Positions 33,683 to 43,208 of a stretch of DNA of 64,000 nt are shown here, one piece after another; within the stretch, counting starts at the first letter, position 1; each line of letters begins with the position of its first letter. This stretch comes from CAVRAZ01 sp963719135 (GTDB lineage Bacteria > Pseudomonadota > Gammaproteobacteria > DSM-19610), in contig CAVRAZ010000007.1 of the NCBI GenBank assembly GCA_963719135.1, forward strand, positions 472,415 to 536,414, given 5' to 3'. The notes under the pieces are model-generated. The model was not told the DNA's origin. It searched no databases and saw only the letters and a list, made by a program, of their open reading frames with translations. The position numbers and the translations under genes were made by a program.

Positions 33683-34849
33683 ATGATACTCCGGCACCAA
33701 CTCCCGGTATGGTCTCCCCTGAATGTCGGTGCACTGATCGCCGGAGCTTGGCCCTCCGCGGACGCCTTGCACCGCGTCGAATCCCGAATTCTTCAGGAAT
33801 ACGTGCCCCGGAAAGTGGTGCTCACGGCAAGCGGGACCGTGGCCCTCGCGATGGCTTTCATGGCAGCGACTCCGCCGGGAAAGCGCCCGCGGGTCGCTCT
33901 GCCGGGGTGGGGATGTTACGACCTGATGACCGCCGCCGATGCGGTCGACGCCGAGGTCCTGCTCTACGATCTCGATCCGGACCGCCTCAGCCCGGACGCA
34001 GGATCGCTTCGGGAAGTGATGAACCAGGCCCCCGAGGTCCTGGTCGTGGCGCATTGGTTCGGCGTTCCGATAGACCTCGCCCCCATCCAGGCCGAGGCAA
34101 GGGAACGGGACATCCTTTTGATCGATGATGCCGCCCAGGGCGTGGGGGCTTTCATTGGACAGCGGCCGGCAGGCTCGATGGGGGATTTCGGGGTCTTGAG
34201 CTTCGGGCGAGGGAAGGGGAGAACCGGGGGATCTGGGGGAGCCCTCATCGCGAACACCGATGCGGCCGGTCGGCTCCTCGAACGGGCCACCCTGGGAAAG
34301 CCGGGACAGGGGTTGGGGAGCTATGCGGGACTCTGGGTTCAGGTGCTCCTGGGTCGCCCGTCCCTCTACGGGATCCCCAGATCTCTCCCTTTCCTTGGAC
34401 TCGGGCAGACAGTCTACCGCCCCGCCCCTGATTTCCGGGGTCTTCCATCCCGGAACGCGGCCGTCCTCGACAGGACATGGGATGTCTCCCACGAAGAAGC
34501 GCTGGTTCGGCGAGAACATGCCGATCGTTGGCTTGAAGAGGTTCCCTGGAGCGAAGAGCTGCGTCGGATTGAAGTGGATCCGCTTGCGACTCCGGGCTGG
34601 TTGCGGTGTCCCGTGCGTGCAACAGGTCGCGCCGCCTTGACCCTTTCCTCGTCCGACGCGAGGCACCGTGGGATCGAGCGCGGCTATCCCCTTCCAATGG
34701 AGGATTTGCCGGTTTCATCGCGGAGATTCGCTCGTTTCCGAGGGAAAACGGTGGGTGCGCGGGCGCTCGCCCGTGAAATTTTTTCGTTGCCGACGCATCG
34801 GTGGGTCACGGAAACCGATTTTGGGGTCGTGAAAGCACTCCAATTTTGA
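33683..34849 (+). CDS. DegT/DnrJ/EryC1-like aminotransferase
   Basis: This 388-residue fold-type I PLP enzyme resembles sugar aminotransferases. VVLTASGTVALAMAFMAA is the cofactor phosphate region, RVALPGWGCYDLMTAADAV follows, LLIDDAAQGVGAFIG carries the PLP ring Asp, and VLSFGRGKGRTGGSGGAL holds the expected Schiff-base Lys. Members form amino-sugars from keto-sugar nucleotides using glutamate. The C-terminal domain is divergent, so another amine acceptor is possible. It is transcribed away from the amidotransferase with 67 bp between starts. The last bases are AT-richer than average and lead into the long intergenic stretch that follows. Confidence 0.8.
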   Translation: MILRHQLPVWSPLNVGALIAGAWPSADALHRVESRILQEYVPRKVVLTASGTVALAMAFMAATPPGKRPRVALPGWGCYDLMTAADAVDAEVLLYDLDPDRLSPDAGSLREVMNQAPEVLVVAHWFGVPIDLAPIQAEARERDILLIDDAAQGVGAFIGQRPAGSMGDFGVLSFGRGKGRTGGSGGALIANTDAAGRLLERATLGKPGQGLGSYAGLWVQVLLGRPSLYGIPRSLPFLGLGQTVYRPAPDFRGLPSRNAAVLDRTWDVSHEEALVRREHADRWLEEVPWSEELRRIEVDPLATPGWLRCPVRATGRAALTLSSSDARHRGIERGYPLPMEDLPVSSRRFARFRGKTVGARALAREIFSLPTHRWVTETDFGVVKALQF

Positions 34850-35379
34850 ATCGCAGATTGTTGCACTCTCACGACACGACTTGCGCGCTTGTCGAAGATC
34901 ATGTCATTTTCTCGCGCGTTTCTGTTTTCAATCAGACGAAAGCGAAGAATTGAACCAGGATTTTGATCGGTGCCGCCCGCCGAAAGGCGAGCGCGCAAGC
35001 CCCACCTCAGCAGAAGCCAGGTGCCGTCGCTCCTCATGACCAGCTCATGATCTAGAAGCTCCGGTTTCTCGACCCATAGGCGGTCGAGTTTCGTGACTGG
35101 TGGGGAGGTAGCATGCTCCCAAATAGTCGCGTTTTGCAGATGACGACTTTTTGATGGTTTGATCAGCTTATACGCATTACGCTGCATTGATTTAACTAGA
35201 TACAAGACAATCAAATAGATGCGTCGCTCTGGCGCATAATCATTCGTCTGTCAAGAAAGCGAACGTAGTGCCGGATATTGCTTTGCCCGCTTTTTGCTCC
35301 TCTCCCCGGGCGCCCAGTTGGGCCGGAACGAATTCCGGTTTCAACGGGCTTCACCACTGACTCAGGGACTGACGGCACC
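34850..35379. other. Non-coding region of 530 bp, AT-rich for this genome
   Basis: No convincing gene is present; a minus-strand frame here (34684-35214) shows no family features and overlaps the aminotransferase. The stretch 35120-35260 is markedly AT-rich. Two short hairpins are visible: CTCGACC/GGTCGAG (35068-35088) and the palindrome CCGGAACGAATTCCGG (35323-35338), the latter in the leader of the large Ig-repeat gene. It probably holds the promoter of that gene. No known riboswitch motif was recognised. Confidence 0.6.
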
Positions 35380-38300
35380 ATGACCTTCCTGCACCGTCTC
35401 GCACATCGAATCGCGCGCCTCAGGGCTCCCACGATCGCAGTGACCGCCGTTGCCCTCGGATGCTCCCAGGGCGAACGCGCAGATTTCCTTTCTCCGGTCC
35501 CCGGCAACAACACCCCCCAACTCCAATCAATCCAGATCAGCCCCAGGATCGCCGCCGTTCAGGCCGGGGACCGAGTTCCGGTTCTCCGCGACTACGCTCA
35601 ATACGGCGGGTGCCGCGGTGTCGGCCCCGGTCGACTGGAGCACGGAATCCGGAACCATCTCGAGCGATGGCCGGTTTGTCGGTGTCGTCCCTGGTCCTGT
35701 GAGGGTCACGGCTCGGGCCCATGACCGGCCCGGCCTTTCCGATACCGCGGTCATCGCCGTCTGGCAGAACGAGACCGATCCAACCGGCATCAGTATCCAG
35801 CCGGCCGAGATCTCCCTCGAAGAGGGCGACAGCCTGACCTTCAGCGCCTTTTTGAACCTGGCGAACGGGGTCCAGGCCGCCGGCGCGACGGTCGATTGGA
35901 GTGCCACCGGGGGCCAGATCAGTTCCTCCGGCTATTATGTCGCGCCCAGCGCAGGCGAGTACCTGGTAGCGGCCCAGACGGCCAACGGGTATTTCGGGAC
36001 TGCCCGGGTTCGCGTCACGAAGCGTTCTTCGGAGGTGGCAAGCGTTGTGATCAGTCCCAAGACCGCGCGGCTCGCACCGGGTCAGGGGACTCAGTTCACG
36101 GCCAACACCTACTTCAGCGATGGCAAGACGGCTCCCGCGACCTACCTCTGGACCGCGACCGGTGGGTCGGTGACCCAGTCCGGGACATACCTGGCGCCGG
36201 TGGTGGAAGGCACCTATAAAGTCATTGTCGTCGGTGTCGCGAATATCGCCGACACCGCCACCGTCACCGTCGTCCAGCAGGCCCCAACTCTCGCTTCCAT
36301 CCGGATCTCGCCCAACCCCCTGACGCTTCAAGCGGGTGGCGCTCCAGCAGTTCTATGCGGTCGGAACGATGACCGACGGCAGCGCCGGCCAGCCAGCGGT
36401 CACCTGGACCTCCACCGGCGGCAGCATCTCGGCGAACGGCCTGCTACAACGCTGGCTCGGTTCCTGGCACGTATCGGGTCGTCGCGCAGGCAGCAGGGTG
36501 GTACCATCGCAGATACCTCGGTGGTGACGATCCAGCCCCCGGCTGTGGTGGCGCTGGCGGTGTCGCCGCGATCGACCTCCCTGCAATCGGGGACCTCACA
36601 ACAGTTCACCGCGAGTGCGACCTGGTCCAACGGTTCCACGACGCTTCCGCCGCTGAACTGGTCGGCGACCGGTGGAACGGTCACCTCGAATGGCCGGTTT
36701 ACCGCCGGCCCCTCCGGCACCTACCAGGTGACCGTGGCCGGCGGTGGGTTGACCGACCAGGCGACGGTCAATGTTGGGGCCCCTGTGGTCCTGGTTGCTC
36801 TGAGCGTGAGCCCCAACCCGGCTCAGCTCACGACCGGAGGGTCGCAGCAGTTCTCGGTGGCGGCTCTCTGGTCCGACGGGTCGAGCACCCTGCCCGCCAT
36901 ATCGTGGTCGGCGACCGGCGGGACGATCAGTTCGAACGGCCTGTACAGCGCAGGGAGTGCGACCGGCAGCCTATCGCGTCATCGCGAACGGGGGCGGCCG
37001 GGCCGATACGGTTGCCGTGACCTTGACGGCTCCGCCGAGCACCCCGACGCTCACCGGGATCAGTATCTCGCCGAAGAATGTGTCCCTCAGTGCAAGCACC
37101 ACCCAGCAGTTCAGCGCGACGGGCATCTGGGCAGGTGGCACCGGTACGATGCCGACCATCACCTGGTCCGCGACCGGTGGTGCCGTCAACTCGAGCGGGC
37201 TGTACACGGCCGGGACCGTTCCTGGGATCTATCGCGTAATTGCGAGCGGTGGCGGCAAGGCCGACACGGCTTCGGTGACCCTGACTGCTTCGGGTGGAAC
37301 TTCCAATCCGCCCGCCCCGTCTCTGACGCTTTCGATCTCCCCCAAGACCGCCAGCCTGGCCGTGGGCGAGGGACAGTTCTTCACCGTCACCGCGCACTGT
37401 GGGCGGACGGCAAGACGGACCTTCCGGCGCTCTCCTGGACCGCCACTGATGGGACCGTCTCCAGTTTCCTGACCGGCGGGTATTTCACGCCGCCCTCAAG
37501 GGCCGGCACCTATCGCGTCATGGTCTCGGGCGGTGGCGTCGCTGACACGGCGACGGTAACAGTCACGGGATCCGCGCCGGCTCCGACTCTGAATAGCCTC
37601 AGCATCAGTCCCGAAGACCGTCTCGGTTCCGAGCGGCGGCGCCCAGCAGTTCAGCGTCACAGCCAGCTGGTCGGATGGCAGCAGCACGCTTCCCGCGATC
37701 AGCTGGACGGCGACTGGTGGTCCGATCTCCTCGACCGGCAACTATGCCGCCGGGAACAGCGCAGGCACCTTCCGGGTCGTTGCGAGCGGTGGCGGGAAGG
37801 CCGACACCTCGGTGGTCACGGTGACCGCCTCGGGTGGGACGTCCAACCCGAACCCGAATCCCAGCACGGCGGTTTCTCTTTCGATCGCTCCCAAGACGAT
37901 CGCACTCTCTCCGGGTGAGGGCCAGTACTTCGCGGTCCATGCCCAGTGGACCGACGGCAGGACCGATCTTCCGACGCTGTCCTGGTCGGCGACCGGCGGG
38001 AACGTTTCCAGCATGGCGAGCGGCGGGTACCTCATGCCGCCATCGCAGGCCGGCACTTACAGGGTGATGGTTTCCGGCGGCGGCGCCGCCGACACCGCGA
38101 CCGTCACGGTCGGTGGAACCGCGCCCCCCGTTCTGACCTTGAACAGTCTCAGCATCAGTCCCAAGACGACCTCGGTCGCGACCGGCGGCACCCAGCAGTT
38201 CAGTGTCGCGGCGAGCTGGTCGGATGGCAGCACCACGCTTCCTGCCATCACCTGGTCAGCGACCGGCGGCACGATCTCTTCGAGCGGGCGCTACACTGCG

Positions 38301-39743
38301 GGAAGCAACGCGGGTACATTCCGGGTGGTTGCCAGCGGGGGCGGGAAGGCTGACACGGCCACGGTGGCGGTGAGCAGCACGCCGGTGGTCACCCAGTTCA
38401 GCATCTCCCCCAAGACGGTTTCGCTGTCCTTCGGCGGAATCCAGCAATTCCAGACTTCGACGACCTGGTCCGATGGCGTGAACCGGGCTGTTTCTGTGAC
38501 CTACACCGCAACCGGAGGAGGGGTCCTGGTGGGTGGCCTGTTCACCGCGGCCCAGCTGGCGGGGACCTTCTCGGTCATCGCGACTTGTTCCTGCGGGCGG
38601 GCCGATACCGCGACGGTCATGATTAACGGCCTTCTTCCGGCGATCCTCACCAGCCTGACGCTCAATCCCCGCTCGAGCTCCCTTACCACCGGCGGGACCC
38701 AGCAGTTCCAGGCGTCGGCGCTGTGGAGCAACGGCGGCACCACCCTCCCGACCCTGAGCTGGAGCGCGACGGGTGGAACGGTTTCCCAGTCGGGCGTGTA
38801 TTCGGCGGGTAGTGCCAGTGGCACCTATCGGGTCATCGTGAGTGGCGGCGGTCGTGCCGACACGGCCTCCGTCAGCCTGTCCAACCCGATTCAGGGAACG
38901 TTGTCAGCCTTCCTAAATTCGGCGGAAACGGGCTGCAGCGGAACCGATCCCAATGTGTTGCTCTGCGAAGACTTTGAGAGTGGGACTTGGTACGACCGGA
39001 ACTGTGACCAGATGGGCCATCCGAGGGCATCGAATCCTCTGCCAGAGGCGGCATCGAAGGGCTGGTGTGGCACCATCTACAATGATGCTGGAATGTAGGT
39101 TGGTACGGTCCGTTGCGGCGGCGTTGGGTTGGGTTCTTCTTGTGCTGCGACGACCGGGGTCATGGGCGGCGGCAACAGCGGCAACATGGCCGATCATGCC
39201 CTCCTGAATTTCCAGGGGGTCGACGAAATCTGGGTGCGGTTCTACACGAAACCACTTTCGGGCTACCAGTTCGGAGCCGAGAAGATGCTCACCTTCAATG
39301 ACGGTGTTCCAGGGGACGGCGGGATCAAATGGGGCAATCTCTCATGGAACTGCGCCGGGGCTCGAGCCCAGGCCACTGGCAATGTGACCATGGGTTTTCC
39401 CGTTCCGATGGATGTGTGTCAGAGCCAGAATCTCGGGAATGGGCTGACGATTCAGCCCGGTAACTGGTACTTCTACGAGGTCCACTACAAGCTGAGCTCG
39501 CCGGGCGGATCAGACGGTGTATTTGAATTGTGGCTGGACAACTGCGGGCCGACTGGCACGGCATGCCCGTCTACCCCGACGCTGCGGTTGCGGCGCACTG
39601 ATGTGCAAAACAACCGCACCACCAGCTCGCAGTTGATTCGGGTGCTGTGGTTCGAGGCCTGGTCCAACCCGGTGAGCCAGGGTGAACGGTATATCGATCA
39701 GATCAAGGCGTCTAAAGCCGGCCCGATCGGGTTCGCGCACTAG
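35380..39743 (+). CDS. Giant Ig-like-repeat lipoprotein with C-terminal lectin-like domain (several frameshifts, one in-frame TAG)
   Basis: An N-terminal lipoprotein signal (TIAVTAVALGCSQG) leads into about 13 bacterial Ig-like repeats of about 80 residues. Each has the plan SISPK...G..QQF....WSDGSTTLPAITWSATGG, then a YxAG turn, GTYRVIASGGGKADTATV. The C-terminal 250 residues (LLCEDFESGTWYD ... GVDEIWVRFYTKPLSGYQFGAEKML ... WYFYEVHYKL ... GVFELWLDN) look like a concanavalin/LamG-type polysaccharide-binding or lyase-like sandwich. Frame changes occur near 35565, 36340, 36500, 36965, 37400 and 37620. A TAG at 39096 interrupts the frame just before the lectin part. Restored length is about 1450 residues. 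It is probably an outer-membrane-anchored surface adhesin or glycan-binding protein of the polysaccharide locus. Confidence 0.72.
35523..38882 (+). repeat. Tandem Ig-like domain repeats, about 13 units of roughly 240-270 bp
   Basis: Successive units share the DNA for CAGCAGTTC, the W-S-D-G loop, TGGTCGGCGACCGG and the GGCGGCAAGGCCGACAC end. Units starting near 37590 and 38140 are the most alike (both LNSLSISPK...), as are those near 37330 and 37860 (both with GEGQ and GGYxxPPS), suggesting a recent two-domain duplication. Confidence 0.75.
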
Positions 39744-39765
39744 TCTTCGACTCGCTCGAATGACT

Positions 39766-39800
39766 GAACCGCCGCCGGAACATGAATCCGGCGGCGGTTC
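39766..39800. terminator. Bidirectional hairpin terminator between convergent genes
   Basis: GAACCGCCGCCGGA (39766-39779) and TCCGGCGGCGGTTC (39787-39800) form a 14-bp perfect stem with a 7-base loop, followed by GTCTTT. It lies between the stop of the Ig-repeat gene (39743) and that of the convergent deacetylase gene (39816) and could stop both. Confidence 0.75.
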
Positions 39801-39815
39801 GTCTTTGGAGCGACG

Positions 39816-40835
39816 TCAGGTAGTCGGAGAAGGAAGCAGCGGGAAGGCTTCGCGGGATTCCCTTCGCAGCCGCGCCACCAGGGACCCTACCGTGCTGACC
39901 TTGAGGGCCAGCACGCCTGGGATGTGCTCGCGCACCACACAAACTCGAGAAACCCCATACCCGACTCCGGGCCGCGCATCCAGGGGATGGCCGGCGAGCG
40001 TCAAGGCGCAGGTCATTCCCGCTTGCCTTGCCAGGGCCACCGTCCTGCGGTCGAAGAGTCCAAAAGGGATCGCCAGAATCGGCAGCGTCGCCGGCCAGGT
40101 TGCACGCACTGCGGCCGCTCCTGCCGCGATCTCCTCTATGGCTTCGTGGTCGTCGAGGAACGGCAATGCGGCGTGGCTCAGCGTGTGTACCGCTACGCTG
40201 GCTCCGGTTCGCTCCGCGAACCCGCGAAGCTCCTCGTGCGTCATCGATCGCTGAGCGGTGTGGACGCCGAGCTCGTCCTCCAGCCTGGAGAGCGGGGAGT
40301 CCAGACTGGCGGGCCAGCGCCCGCAGTGCTCGGACAGAACCCATTGACGTAACGGACGGGATAGTCCCTCGTGGTCCGGCTGCCCGATGACAAACGCGTT
40401 CGGCAGACCGCACTCCGCTTCGAGCTGCCTCCACCGCTCCTTAGGCGAGCGGGCGGCGGCTTCGTCAAGCCGGTCCCACCAGAACCTGCTGCCCGTGTTA
40501 AGGGCATTTCCAACCGGGAAGATCGTGAGCGGGACCTTTTGCTTGCACAGAAGAGACTCAGCGAGACCCCAGGACGCATAGGCATCATCGGCGGTAATGG
40601 CGACGAGTCCCGCAGTGCTCTGCCCTGCCGAATAGCAGGCGAGAAGTTTTTCCAGTGAAACGAGCCGCCCCATCCGGCGCACCGCGGTCACGATACCGGT
40701 GAGCTGGCGGAGCGAGACGTGCATCGAAGCGCCGGGGTCGGCATCGTCGGCGAGCAAGCCATGGAAACAGAGGATCACGCCCCGCGTTCCCGCGAATCTG
40801 GCCAGCAGAGCTGCCGGCCGGTCACTCCAGGGCAC
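39816..40835 (-). CDS. Polysaccharide deacetylase family protein
   Basis: This 339-residue NodB-like protein has ILCFHGLLADD near the N-terminus, VAITADDAYASWG (the DD metal motif), FPVGNALNTGSRFWWDRLDEAA, and VAVHTLSHAAL with the H-x-x-x-H metal pair, then ILAIPFGLFD. It should remove N-acetyl or O-acetyl groups from a glycan; no signal peptide is visible from the chosen start. The GTG at 40835 lies one base after the stop of the upstream glycosyltransferase, which supports this start; the frame extends further up inside that gene. It is the last gene of the GT4 operon. Confidence 0.82.
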   Translation of the reverse strand: MPWSDRPAALLARFAGTRGVILCFHGLLADDADPGASMHVSLRQLTGIVTAVRRMGRLVSLEKLLACYSAGQSTAGLVAITADDAYASWGLAESLLCKQKVPLTIFPVGNALNTGSRFWWDRLDEAAARSPKERWRQLEAECGLPNAFVIGQPDHEGLSRPLRQWVLSEHCGRWPASLDSPLSRLEDELGVHTAQRSMTHEELRGFAERTGASVAVHTLSHAALPFLDDHEAIEEIAAGAAAVRATWPATLPILAIPFGLFDRRTVALARQAGMTCALTLAGHPLDARPGVGYGVSRVCVVREHIPGVLALKVSTVGSLVARLRRESREAFPLLPSPTT

Positions 40836-40836
40836 T

Positions 40837-41991
40837 CTAGCGGTTCCCCTGGCCCAGGCACTGCTCGATTCGGGAGCCCATCCGCTCTGCCACGGCGGTC
40901 CAGGAAAAGAGCCGCTCGGCACGCTTTCTCCCCGCCAATCCCATGCGATGGGCAAGCTCCCGGTCCCTGAGCAACCGCTCCAGGTGGTTCGCCAGGCTCT
41001 CCCCATCATCCCTCGGAACCGTGAAGCCGGTGACTCCGTGCTCGATCATTTCCGGGATGGCCCAGGCATCGGTACCGACACAGGGCACTCCGAAATACAT
41101 GGCTTCCAGGATGACGATCCCGAATGGCTCAAAGAGACTCGGCAGACAGAGGAGGTCGGCTTCGCGATACGCAGCCACCAGCCGAGCCCACTCCTCCGGC
41201 TGATTCTTGTCCAGGCTGCCCAGCCATTGCACACCGTCCGCTTCACGGTACGGATGTCCTGGACCGATGACCAGAAGGCGCGCATCGGGGATGTTGGCGC
41301 GAATCCTGGAAAACACCTCGAGCAGCAACGGCCCGCCTTTTCGTTCGAATTGCTTCCCGACGAAGAGAATCGTCGGCGCGCCCTGAGGGGGTTTCTCCCG
41401 CAGCGGTGGCAATCGACTGAGATCGAGGTTGGGCCCCGCCCCTACGGTCGCAACCCGTCCTTCGGGGACCTCGAAGTCCTGGATAAAGGAACGGCGCAGG
41501 AAGTCGCTGATCGTCGTCACGACCGCGGCCCCGTGATAGACTGCCCGTTCTCTCCGTTTGACGGCTTCGAATTCGCGGGGGGTCAGCCAGCCGGCATCCG
41601 ATACGCCGTAGCGGGCGCCGGCAAGGGACGTCTCGATATTGGAATCGCAGAATAGCGCGTAGGGCAACCGGCCCCGACCACGAGGGTCGAAGGTCGCGCC
41701 GATCTGGAGAATGCAGTCGACCCCATCGCGGTGCCTCGCGATGGCTCGAGCCGCAAGGCGGGATCGGAGCTCGTATCCGGGAGACCCCAGGTGATATCGC
41801 ACGCCCCAGCGAACCCGGCGCGGGGAGAAAACCGCGGCGGCGGCGAGGAGCCGCGCCGCTCCGTAGAGATCGACATCTGCGGTGCGAACCTCGTGGCCCG
41901 CCGCGCGGAGGTGATCCACCAGGCTCTTGGCGCTTCCGGACCAGGAATCCCAGCGTTCGGCCGACCCTTCCGTCAACAGGAGAAGGCGCAT
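40837..41991 (-). CDS. Glycosyltransferase family 4
   Basis: This 384-residue GT-B enzyme has N-terminal MRLLLLTEGSAERWDSWSGSAKSL; the linker region leads to VGKQFERKGGPLLLEVF, VQWLGSL, and the donor-site motif SLFEPFGIVILEAMYFGVPCVGT (E-x7-E). It uses a nucleotide sugar to extend the polysaccharide on the cytoplasmic face. Its ATG overlaps the upstream stop (TGATG). The frame runs upstream to 42135 but only 41991 gives the Rossmann N-terminus. Confidence 0.88.
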   Translation of the reverse strand: MRLLLLTEGSAERWDSWSGSAKSLVDHLRAAGHEVRTADVDLYGAARLLAAAAVFSPRRVRWGVRYHLGSPGYELRSRLAARAIARHRDGVDCILQIGATFDPRGRGRLPYALFCDSNIETSLAGARYGVSDAGWLTPREFEAVKRRERAVYHGAAVVTTISDFLRRSFIQDFEVPEGRVATVGAGPNLDLSRLPPLREKPPQGAPTILFVGKQFERKGGPLLLEVFSRIRANIPDARLLVIGPGHPYREADGVQWLGSLDKNQPEEWARLVAAYREADLLCLPSLFEPFGIVILEAMYFGVPCVGTDAWAIPEMIEHGVTGFTVPRDDGESLANHLERLLRDRELAHRMGLAGRKRAERLFSWTAVAERMGSRIEQCLGQGNR

Positions 41992-43208
41992 CAGAGCACT
42001 CCGACGGGCTGATGTCTGATGGCAGCTGCGCCATTGTCCCGGTTCGCGAGGTGCTGCACCACATCGAGAAGGACACGGCTGTCCTTCTCCCAATGGTACT
42101 GGCGCCGGATCGCCTCCTGTCCCTGGCGCCGGCACTGCTCCCAGAAGGAAATATCCAGGAGTTGCCGGATTGCGCGGGCAAGCTGACTCGCGTCACCAGC
42201 GCGAAAAATGGTTCCCGCCCCCGTCTCCCGTACCACCCGGGCCGAAGGAACCGCGTCCGAGGTGACCACCGCCAGACCCCCGGCCATGTAGTCGAAGAGC
42301 TTGTTGGAAATGGTCGTGTTCCAGGAGGGCGTGGCCCGGTGGGGCACCAGACCGATATGGGCGTCATTCACGATCCGAATGGCATCCGGGTGTGCCAGGC
42401 GGCCGTGAAACATCAGGGATGGCTCCCCGAGGTTGAGCGCCAAAGCGCGTCGACGGAATTCGTCCAGGTCCCGACCATCTCCAATGATATCGCACCGGAC
42501 CTTCACGCCGTCCGACACCAGCCGGGCGACGGCCTCGAGCACATCGCTCACTCCGCGATGGTGCTCCATCAAGCCAAGGTAGACGACCCGCAGGGTGTCG
42601 CCTTCCGTTCTGGGCCGGAGCGGCTGGAGGCGATCAAGGGATGGGGTATTGGAAACCACCGAGATCCTGTCGGGGTCGACGCCGAGCTCACGAACGCGAT
42701 CGCTGGACTCCTCGACCACCGTGAGGACATGGTCGAATCGTGGGAGAGCCCATCGCTCGACGGCGGCGACGAGGCTCGGATTGCGAATCAGCAGATCCAG
42801 CCCCCCGGCCCGCCCATCGCTCCAGATATCGGCGATCATGGCGGGGTAGTTCTCCGCCATGTCCATCACGACCGGCCAACGCCGGTTCGAAACCAGCAAC
42901 GCTGCCGGTCCCAGCGGGAGATCCCGGCAGAGGATCAGGTCGATCCGGTGGCGCCGGACGATGCCTTCGAGGTGAGCCAGCCAGAGCGGATTGAGAAAGG
43001 CCGGAAAGGACAGATGCCGCCCGCCCGGAAAACCGAAGAAAGGAAGCCGCTCGACGATTCCCTCGGGTATCCGTTCGCTCCGGGGCTGGCGGCCAAGGTT
43101 TCGGGCACTGATCACGACTTCATGCCCGGCCCGAGTCAGCGCGAGGCAGATCTTCTCGGTTCGGACATCCCAGGGGTAGTCGGAGTCCCATACGTACAGG
43201 ATCCGCAT
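41991..43208 (-). CDS. Glycosyltransferase family 4
   Basis: This 405-residue GT-B protein starts MRILYVWDSDYPWDVRTEKICLAL and has VVYLGLMEHHRGVSDVLEAV, FHGRLAHPDAIRIVNDAHIGLVPH, and SNKLFDYMAGGLAVVTSD as the donor-binding region. The last motif is looser than in classical GT4 enzymes, resembling WcaI/WbuB-like fucosaminyl or glycosyl transferases. The ATG at 43208 overlaps the upstream stop codon (TAATG), so the three GT4 genes form one coupled operon. Confidence 0.87.
   Translation of the reverse strand: MRILYVWDSDYPWDVRTEKICLALTRAGHEVVISARNLGRQPRSERIPEGIVERLPFFGFPGGRHLSFPAFLNPLWLAHLEGIVRRHRIDLILCRDLPLGPAALLVSNRRWPVVMDMAENYPAMIADIWSDGRAGGLDLLIRNPSLVAAVERWALPRFDHVLTVVEESSDRVRELGVDPDRISVVSNTPSLDRLQPLRPRTEGDTLRVVYLGLMEHHRGVSDVLEAVARLVSDGVKVRCDIIGDGRDLDEFRRRALALNLGEPSLMFHGRLAHPDAIRIVNDAHIGLVPHRATPSWNTTISNKLFDYMAGGLAVVTSDAVPSARVVRETGAGTIFRAGDASQLARAIRQLLDISFWEQCRRQGQEAIRRQYHWEKDSRVLLDVVQHLANRDNGAAAIRHQPVGVL

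Noticed and set aside
34684..35214. 176-residue minus-strand frame in the AT-rich gap
   Set aside because: It has no domain pattern or ribosome site and overlaps the aminotransferase end.
35523..38882. Possible CRISPR-like array because of regular repeats
   Set aside because: The repeats are coding, about 250 bp long and translate into Ig-like domains.
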